Source: DASYPQ01 sp036006425 (GTDB lineage Bacteria; Planctomycetota; UBA1135; GCA-002686595). Taken from it: a DNA stretch of 64,000 nucleotides. Of the stretch, positions 58,727 to 64,000 are shown piece after piece. Numbering within the stretch: the first letter of the stretch is position 1; every line of letters begins with the position of its first letter. Made by a program: the position numbers and the translations under genes. The stretch covers positions 124,001-188,000 of the forward strand of contig DASYPQ010000022.1 of assembly GCA_036006425.1 (NCBI GenBank). The letters run 5' to 3'. The notes under the pieces are model-generated. The model searched no databases and was not told the DNA's origin. It was given only the letters and a program-made list of their open reading frames with translations.

Positions 58727-59293
58727 GTGGTGACGAGCGGACTGCTCGAGCCGCCCGTCATGATCTGCCAGATCTGCCAGAAGAACACCGCGTCGGTCCA
58801 CGTGACGGAGATCGTCGACGCGAGTCCGTCGGACGGCGCGGTCGCCGACGCCGGCAAGGAAGTGCACGAGCAGCATCTGTGCGAGAGCTGCGCCGCGACG
58901 ATCGATCTGCCGCACGCGCCGGCGATGAAGAAGTCGCCGGCCGACATCTGGAAGCTCCTGCAGATCTCCGCCCAGCAGACGCGCAAGCGCGGCGGCCCGG
59001 CGTGCCCGGACTGCGGCATGAGTCTCGACGAGTTCCGCAAGAAGGGACGCCTCGGGTGCGCGCGCGATTACGAGGTTTTCAAGAGCCACATCGGCGACCT
59101 GCTCGAGCGCGTGCACGGCGCGCGCGCGCACGTCGGCCGGGTGCCCGGCGGGAGCGAAGTGGACTCGCTGCGCTCGCAGCGGCTGACGACACTCAAGCAG
59201 CAACTCGAAGACGCGATCCGGGCCGAGGCCTACGAGAACGCCGCCCGCCTGCGGGACGAGATCAAGGCCCTCGACCAGCCCGGAGCCTCCTGA
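58727..59293 (+). CDS. McsA-like zinc-binding UVR-motif protein
   Basis: 188 residues from GTG 58727, with an AGGAAGGAG site 11 bases before; ATG 58760 (MICQICQ) begins where homologues usually start. Two zinc-binding CxxC pairs near 15 and 50 (ICQICQKN; HLCESCAATI) and another near 88-91 (ACPDCGMSLDEFRKKGRLGCARDYEVF). The C-terminal helix (TTLKQQLEDAIRAEAYENAARLRDEIKALD) is the UVR motif. In Firmicutes McsA activates the arginine kinase McsB and ClpCP; no McsB or CtsR gene is visible here. Position directly upstream of clpC supports a role in that protease. Confidence 0.9.
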   Translation: MVTSGLLEPPVMICQICQKNTASVHVTEIVDASPSDGAVADAGKEVHEQHLCESCAATIDLPHAPAMKKSPADIWKLLQISAQQTRKRGGPACPDCGMSLDEFRKKGRLGCARDYEVFKSHIGDLLERVHGARAHVGRVPGGSEVDSLRSQRLTTLKQQLEDAIRAEAYENAARLRDEIKALDQPGAS

Positions 59294-59346
59294 GGCGCCG
59301 CGCCAGGGTTCCGCGTCGGTCGCCGGCCGTTCCCGGAACGGCTTGA

Positions 59347-59376
59347 TTGATCGCGGAGGCCACGCGGTGGTAAACC
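59347..59376 (+). promoter_or_regulatory. Possible clpC promoter
   Basis: TTGATC at 59347-59352 and TAAACC at 59371-59376, 18 bases apart, lie 87 bases before the clpC ATG in the 169-bp gap. Match to -35/-10 is modest. Nearby GCTAGGGCTAGCTAGC holds a short palindrome. No CIRCE or CtsR-type operator was recognised. Confidence 0.25.
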
Positions 59377-59462
59377 CGGCGACCCTTGAAGGTCGAAAAG
59401 CTAGGGCTAGCTAGCATCCCCTTCAGAACCGGCCCGGATCTGACCAAGACCCCACACCAAAC

Positions 59463-61991
59463 ATGTTCGACCGCTTCACGGACCGCGCCAAGAAAGTGAT
59501 GAACCTCGCCCGCCAGGAGGCTCAGAGGTTCAACCACGAATACCTCGGGACCGAGCACATCCTGCTCGGCCTCGTCCAGGAAGGCAGCGGGGTCGCCGCG
59601 AACGTGCTCAAGAACATGGGCATCGACCTGAACAAGATCCGCACGGAGGTCGAGAAGATCGTCAAGACCGGCCCGTCGATGGTGACGATGGGCCAGCTCC
59701 CGTTCACTCCGCGCGCGAAGAAGGTCCTCGAGCTCTCGATGGAGGAGGCCGGGAACCTCGGCCACAACTACATCGGAACGGAGCACCTGCTGCTCGGGCT
59801 CATCAAGGAGAACGAGGGCATCGCGGCGCAGGTCCTGATCAACCTCGGCGTCAAGCTCGAGGACGTGCGCGAGGAGGTGCTCGACTTCCTGGGCGCCGAC
59901 ACCGGCGAGGAAGAAGAGGAAGAGACCGCGACCACCGAGGGGCAACCGCAGGCGGGGACGAGCAAGAGCAAGACTCCCGCGCTCGACTCCTTCGGCCGCG
60001 ACCTCACGGAGCTCGCGCGCGAAGGCAAGCTCGACGCCGTCATCGGGCGCGCCAACGAGATCGAGCGCGTCATCCAGATCCTGTCGCGCCGCACGAAGAA
60101 CAACCCCGTCCTCCTGGGCGAACCGGGCGTCGGGAAGACCGCGATCGTCGAGGGCCTCGCGCAGATGATCATCGAGTCGCGCGTGCCCGACATCCTGCGC
60201 AACAAGCGCATCGTCGTGCTCGACCTCGCCCTGATGGTCGCCGGGACGAAGTACCGCGGCCAGTTCGAGGAGCGCATCAAGGCGGTCATGACCGAGGTGC
60301 GCCGCGTCCGCGACGTCGTCCTGTTCATCGACGAGCTCCACACGCTCGTCGGGGCGGGCGGTGCCGAAGGCGCGATCGACGCGAGCAACGTGCTGAAGCC
60401 CGCGCTCTCGCGCGGCGAGATCCAGTGCATCGGAGCGACGACGCTCGACGAATACCGCAAGCACATCGAGAAGGACGGAGCGCTCGAACGCCGCTTCCAG
60501 GCCGTCAACGTGGAGCCGCCGACGCCGTCCGAGACGATCGAGATCCTGAAGGGCCTGCGCGACAAGTACGAAGCCCACCACCGCGTCACGTACACGGAGG
60601 AGGCGCTCGCGCTCGCCGTCGAGCTCTCCACGCGCTACATCAACAACCGCTTCCTACCGGACAAGGCGATCGACGTGATCGACGAGGCCGGCGCGCGGGT
60701 GCGCATCAAGGCGATGGCGCCGCCCCCGGACATGCGCGAGCTCACCGAGGAGATCGAGCGCCTCGAACGCTCCAAGGACGAGGCCGTCTCCTCGCAGGAC
60801 TTCGAGAAGGCCGCCCAGCTCCGCGACAAGGCGTACCAGCTCAAGAAGAAGCGCGAAGAGCTGCAGAACCGCTGGCGCGCCGAGCACGGCGAGCGCGAGC
60901 AGGTCGGGGTCGTCAACGCGGAGATCATTGCGGAGACCGTCTCGAAGATGACCGGCATCCCGCTGACGCGGCTCGAGAAGGCCGAAGCGGAGCGCCTGCT
61001 CCAGATGGACGTCGAGCTGGCGTCGACGGTGATCAACCAGAACGACGCGATCGCCGCGATCGCCCGTTGCGTGCGCCGCTCGCGCTCGGGTCTCAAGGAT
61101 CCGCGCCGTCCGACCGGTTCGTTCGTCTTCCTCGGCCCTTCGGGCGTCGGCAAGACGTACCTCTGCAAGCAGCTCGCGAAGTTCATGTTCGGCAGCGAAG
61201 ACGCCGTGATCACCATGGACATGAGCGAGTACATGGAGAAGCACAACGCCTCGCGACTCGTCGGCGCGCCCCCGGGGTACGTCGGCTACGAGGAGGGCGG
61301 GCAGCTCACCGAAAAAGTGCGCCGTCGGCCCTACTCGGTCGTCCTCATGGACGAGATCGAGAAGGCGCACCCGGACGTCTTCAACATGCTGCTGCAGATC
61401 ATGGAGGAAGGACGTCTCACCGACTCGTTCGGGCGCCACGTCGACTTCCGCAACGTGATCCTGATCATGACGAGCAACCTCGGCAGCCAGCAGATGAAGG
61501 CCGGTGCGAAGCTCGGGTTCGATCGCCTCTCGAATTCCGCCCGCGTCAGTGACGAGGATCGCTTCAAGCGGATGAAGAGCGACGTGATGATCGAGGTCGA
61601 GCGCTACTTCCGACCCGAGTTCCTGAACCGCGTGGACGAGCTCATCGTGTTCAACCCGCTGACCCACACCGATCTGTCGAAGATCGTGCACTTGCAGCTC
61701 GCCGACGTGCAGAAGCGCCTCGTCGAGAAGGGCGTGCGCCTCGACCTCGACCAGGCCGCGATCGACTTCCTGATCGGCAAGGGCTTCAGCGAGGACTACG
61801 GCGCGCGGCCGTTGCGCCGGGCGATCGAGCGCTTCATCGAGGACCCGCTGTCCGAGATGCTCCTGCGCACCGGTCTCTCGACCGAACAGCCGATCCAGGT
61901 GCGTGCGGCGCCCGACGGACAGAACCTCGTGTTCACGCAGCCCGAGCCGAAGCGCGAGCCCGTGCAAGCCGTGGCCGCGCCCGAAGCCTGA
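59463..61991 (+). CDS. clpC: ATP-dependent Clp protease ATPase subunit ClpC
   Basis: 842 residues from ATG 59463. Clp_N repeats at about 1-140 (YLGTEHILLGLVQEG, YIGTEHLLLGLIKEN); first AAA+ module with Walker A GEPGVGKT near 218 and FIDELHTLVGAG. A middle coiled coil with UVR motif follows (DFEKAAQLRDKAYQLKKKREELQ, near 445). The second AAA+ module has GPSGVGKT near 558, and the ClpC C-terminal domain follows. The LGF-type loop expected for ClpP docking lies near residues 680-690 (KAGAKLGFDRL). ClpC unfolds proteins for ClpP; neither ClpP nor CtsR is in the window. Layout and length are standard. Confidence 0.98.
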   Translation: MFDRFTDRAKKVMNLARQEAQRFNHEYLGTEHILLGLVQEGSGVAANVLKNMGIDLNKIRTEVEKIVKTGPSMVTMGQLPFTPRAKKVLELSMEEAGNLGHNYIGTEHLLLGLIKENEGIAAQVLINLGVKLEDVREEVLDFLGADTGEEEEEETATTEGQPQAGTSKSKTPALDSFGRDLTELAREGKLDAVIGRANEIERVIQILSRRTKNNPVLLGEPGVGKTAIVEGLAQMIIESRVPDILRNKRIVVLDLALMVAGTKYRGQFEERIKAVMTEVRRVRDVVLFIDELHTLVGAGGAEGAIDASNVLKPALSRGEIQCIGATTLDEYRKHIEKDGALERRFQAVNVEPPTPSETIEILKGLRDKYEAHHRVTYTEEALALAVELSTRYINNRFLPDKAIDVIDEAGARVRIKAMAPPPDMRELTEEIERLERSKDEAVSSQDFEKAAQLRDKAYQLKKKREELQNRWRAEHGEREQVGVVNAEIIAETVSKMTGIPLTRLEKAEAERLLQMDVELASTVINQNDAIAAIARCVRRSRSGLKDPRRPTGSFVFLGPSGVGKTYLCKQLAKFMFGSEDAVITMDMSEYMEKHNASRLVGAPPGYVGYEEGGQLTEKVRRRPYSVVLMDEIEKAHPDVFNMLLQIMEEGRLTDSFGRHVDFRNVILIMTSNLGSQQMKAGAKLGFDRLSNSARVSDEDRFKRMKSDVMIEVERYFRPEFLNRVDELIVFNPLTHTDLSKIVHLQLADVQKRLVEKGVRLDLDQAAIDFLIGKGFSEDYGARPLRRAIERFIEDPLSEMLLRTGLSTEQPIQVRAAPDGQNLVFTQPEPKREPVQAVAAPEA

Positions 61992-62017
61992 GGCCGACGC
62001 GCGAGGAGCGCGATCCC

Positions 62018-62437
62018 TTGAGCCGGGTCCTGCCCCAGGAACCGTCGTTCGATCCGGCGCGCTGGGACGAGGACGCGAGATCCGTGCATCTCGCGCAGGG
62101 TGTCGCGCTCTTCAACGCCGGGGAGTACGAGGAGGCGCACGAGGAGTTCGAGATGCTCTGGCTCTCGACGCAGGGCCCGGACTCCGACTTCTTCAAGGGC
62201 CTCGTGCAAGCCGCGATCGCGCTGCACCACTTCGCGCGCGGCAACCTCGACGGCGCCGCGAAGCTGCACGCCGGGCACCGGGGCTACCTCGCCGCCTACC
62301 TCCCCGCGCACCTCGGCCTCGACGTGGCGTCGTTCCTCGGAGAGATGAAGGCGTGCCTCGCGCCGGTCGCGCGCCGCGCGCCGGGCGCCGAGCCCCGGTT
62401 CGATCCCGCCGCGAGACCACAGCTCCGGTCCGCGTAG
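62018..62437 (+). CDS. DUF309 protein
   Basis: 139 residues from TTG 62018, preceded by GAGGAGCG. The single DUF309 domain is clear: HLAQGVALFNAGEYEEAHEEFEMLWLSTQG near 25-53, FFKGLVQAAIALHHFARGN near 58-76, and DGAAKLHAGHRGYLA near 78-92. The fold is all-helical with conserved His/Glu residues; function unknown. It lies 26 bp after clpC on the same strand and may be read with it, and 62 bp before dprA. Confidence 0.9.
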   Translation: MSRVLPQEPSFDPARWDEDARSVHLAQGVALFNAGEYEEAHEEFEMLWLSTQGPDSDFFKGLVQAAIALHHFARGNLDGAAKLHAGHRGYLAAYLPAHLGLDVASFLGEMKACLAPVARRAPGAEPRFDPAARPQLRSA

Positions 62438-62499
62438 GAACGCCCTCGTTTTTCCCGCTTTGACGCGACACCGCGACGAGCGGGCGCGGTCGAGGAGGT

Positions 62500-63375
62500 G
62501 TGAGCACACCGGCGACGCTCCTGCGCATCGAGCCTCGTTCGACCCATTGGCCGCGCGAGCTCCGCGAGATCGAGGCTCCCCCCGAGAACCTCTGGTTGCG
62601 CGGCCGCGTGGAGATCCTCGCGCAGGGTCCGCGGATCGCCGTCGTCGGGACGCGCGCGCCGACCCCGTACGGCGAGGCGCAGGCCGCGCGCTTCGCCGCG
62701 GCGTTCGCCCGGGCGGGTGCAACGATCGTGTCGGGGCTCGCGCGCGGGATCGATCAGGTCGCTCACCGCGCCGTGTTGCGCGACGGCGGCGCCACGATCG
62801 CCGTGCTCGGCTGCGGCGTCGATCGGCCATGGCCCTCGGGCGACACCGCCGACGCGCTCGCCGAGCGCGGCCTCCTGCTGTCCGAGTTCCAGCCCGGCGA
62901 GGCGCCGAAGCCGCATCACTTCCCGCTCCGCAATCGGGTCATCTCGGGTCTCTGCGTCGGAGTCCTCGTCGTCGAAGCGGCGCAGGCGTCCGGGTCGCTG
63001 ATCACCGCGCGGTGGGCCGTCGACCAGGGACGCACCGTGTGGGCATTGCCCGGGAGGGTCGACCATCCGATGTCGCGCGGCACGCACAGGCTGCTGCGCG
63101 AAGGCGCGACGCTCGTGGAGGATCCCGAGGACGTGCTGCTGGAGCTCGGGCTCTCCGTCGCCGCACCGAGCGAGACGCAGACGTCGGAATCCTCGGGAGG
63201 TGCGCGGCGGATCTTCGCGGCGCTGCGCGGTGAAACGCTCTCCGCGGAGGAACTCGCGACCCGGCTCGGCACGCCCTTGACCACGATCCTCGTCGAGCTC
63301 GTCACGCAGGAGATGGCCGGCCGCATCGCGCGGACGCCCGGAGGGCTCTACCGGCTGCTCGCGAGCGACGAATGA
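62500..63375 (+). CDS. dprA: DNA processing protein DprA
   Basis: 291 residues from GTG 62500. DprA binds incoming single-stranded DNA and loads RecA during natural transformation. The Rossmann-fold core has RIAVVGTRAPTPYGEAQAARF near 48, VSGLARGIDQVAHRAVL near 76, ATIAVLGCGVDRPWP near 98, and HHFPLRNRVISGL near 139 and EAAQASGSLITARWAVDQGR near 160-180. A short winged helix follows (RRIFAALRGETLSAEELATRLG near 230). The N-terminal SAM-type domain present in many homologues is missing, and the protein begins almost at the core. No other competence gene is in the window. Confidence 0.93.
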   Translation: MSTPATLLRIEPRSTHWPRELREIEAPPENLWLRGRVEILAQGPRIAVVGTRAPTPYGEAQAARFAAAFARAGATIVSGLARGIDQVAHRAVLRDGGATIAVLGCGVDRPWPSGDTADALAERGLLLSEFQPGEAPKPHHFPLRNRVISGLCVGVLVVEAAQASGSLITARWAVDQGRTVWALPGRVDHPMSRGTHRLLREGATLVEDPEDVLLELGLSVAAPSETQTSESSGGARRIFAALRGETLSAEELATRLGTPLTTILVELVTQEMAGRIARTPGGLYRLLASDE

Positions 63376-63379
63376 ACGC

Positions 63380-63580
63380 TCAGTGCGCGGCGGCGAGGAA
63401 ACGCTCGGCGAGGAGGATGCACGCGGCGAGCACGGCGCAGCCCAGGAAGAACCAGGCCAAGCGCTTCGGCAGGCTGCGGACGGCGGCCGCGTCCTCCGGC
63501 TCGCCGAACACGGCATTCATGCCCGTGATCACGAGGCCGACCACGGCGAAGAGCAGGAGATGGACCGGCAAGTCCTTCAC
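63380..63580 (-). CDS. Small two-helix membrane protein
   Basis: 66 residues from GTG 63580, overlapping the upstream stop as GTGA. Two membrane helices (VHLLLFAVVGLVITGMNAVFG and RLAWFFLGCAVLAACILLAERFLA) with a short linker. No recognised family. The overlap and two clear helices make a real gene plausible. It converges on dprA with a 4-bp gap. Confidence 0.6.
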   Translation of the reverse strand: MKDLPVHLLLFAVVGLVITGMNAVFGEPEDAAAVRSLPKRLAWFFLGCAVLAACILLAERFLAAAH

Positions 63581-64000
63581 GCGGGCGCCCTCGCGTCGCC
63601 GGCCACGGGTTCCGCATCGCTCGCGCGCACCGGCGCAGGCTCCGCCTCCGCCCGCGCGAACACGTCGAGCAGCGCGAGCACGTTCAGGAGGCCGGCGAGG
63701 CAGACCATGACGAGTCCGGCGTCGACGTACGGGATATCGTGCGCCACGCGCGCGTGCCCGTGCAGCGCTTCGAGCAGCATCACGGGCGCACCGAGGAGCG
63801 CCTGGCCTCCCCAGTAGTAGAAGTGGCGCTCGCGGTCGAGGTTCGAGCCCTCCGCGAGCCACGTGCCGAGCACGAAGAGGCCGACGAGGAGCACGAACAC
63901 GGCGACGCCGCGCGCGACGCGCTTCTGGAGCACGTGACCGAGCCCGGGCACCAGCCATCCGGCGACGACCTGCAGCGTCGCGCGCGGGCTCCGGGCCGCG
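63577..64000 (-). CDS. DUF6677-like membrane protein, 5' part beyond the window
   Basis: The frame is open to the right edge of the window; GTG 63951 is an internal candidate start but the frame continues upstream without a stop (…QVVAGWLVPGLGHVLQKR). The opening GWLVPGLGH is typical of DUF6677/TM2-like proteins. It has a helix (AVFVLLVGLFVLGTWL), FYYWGGQALLGAPVMLLEALHG, a second helix pair near PYVDAGLVMVCLAGLLNVLALLDVF, and an Ala/Glu-rich tail. No function known. Its stop overlaps the start of the small two-helix gene. Confidence 0.7.
   Translation of the reverse strand, partial: AARSPRATLQVVAGWLVPGLGHVLQKRVARGVAVFVLLVGLFVLGTWLAEGSNLDRERHFYYWGGQALLGAPVMLLEALHGHARVAHDIPYVDAGLVMVCLAGLLNVLALLDVFARAEAEPAPVRASDAEPVAGDARAPA

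Noticed and set aside
59294..59462. CIRCE or CtsR-type operator before clpC
   Set aside because: The expected TTAGCACTC/GAGTGCTAA or GGTCAAA-type repeats are not present.

Overview
The window is very GC-rich, densely packed bacterial chromosome, apparently one continuous piece with no insertion sequence, phage gene, CRISPR array or rRNA. The gene content points to a member of the Planctomycetota, probably one of its high-GC deep lineages. The evidence is several secreted FG-GAP/ASPIC-UnbV and VCBS-type proteins, large secreted proteins ending in a CPC-N-x-G...GC-NS module, a sulfatase-like lipoprotein with TPRs, a YdjY-domain protein, a GldA/GldG-like ABC operon with a DUF4340 partner, a DUF6677-like protein, and many TPR proteins. 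This assignment is inference from families recognised by eye; no database search was possible.

Layout. 1-5 kb: the 3' end of a WD40 protein, a 126-bp tandem repeat duplicating its end, then two tandem secreted paralogues. 5-13 kb: a NapH/NosR-like polyferredoxin fused to TPRs, an M2 (ACE-like) peptidase lipoprotein, a TPR-thioredoxin protein, a LOG-family enzyme, a secreted unknown and a double-parvulin foldase. 13-20 kb: an STT3-like membrane protein, a DUF47/Pit phosphate uptake pair, the sulfatase-like lipoprotein, a B12-binding radical SAM enzyme. 20-25.6 kb: pdxA, then an ECF sigma factor with a soluble zinc-finger/TPR partner and a small secreted protein, and divergently queG plus a zinc ribbon. 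25.6-32.5 kb: a TPR + CRTAC1-like pair, a large FG-GAP secreted protein with a ligand-less cupredoxin domain, thiE and queA. 32.8-36.9 kb: a three-gene minus-strand operon of a sigma-70-like protein, a helical-repeat protein and a sigma-54-activator-like AAA+/Fis protein that lacks the GAFTGA loop.

37-48 kb: fabI (TTG start), an SGNH-hydrolase-like protein, a THUMP rRNA methyltransferase, a ZIP-permease fusion for metal transport, the four-gene GldA/G-like ABC operon, and a solitary DNA methyltransferase. 48-54 kb: a minus-strand cluster with ino1, a membrane protein, a YdjY protein, thyX, nnrD and an asparaginase. 54-64 kb: a bifunctional-nuclease-domain protein, two serine tRNAs (UGA and GCU) around a methyltransferase, a PEGA lipoprotein, murD, a Clp_N-only protein, an McsA-like protein, clpC, a DUF309 protein, dprA and two small membrane proteins, the last running off the right edge.

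Many genes are joined by 4-base ATGA/GTGA overlaps, so translational coupling is common. Most genes are housekeeping. The parts that look least described are the shared C-terminal module of the secreted proteins, the sigma-like/AAA+ operon, the ZIP-permease fusion, the Clp_N-only protein next to McsA-ClpC, and the interrupted ThyX signature.
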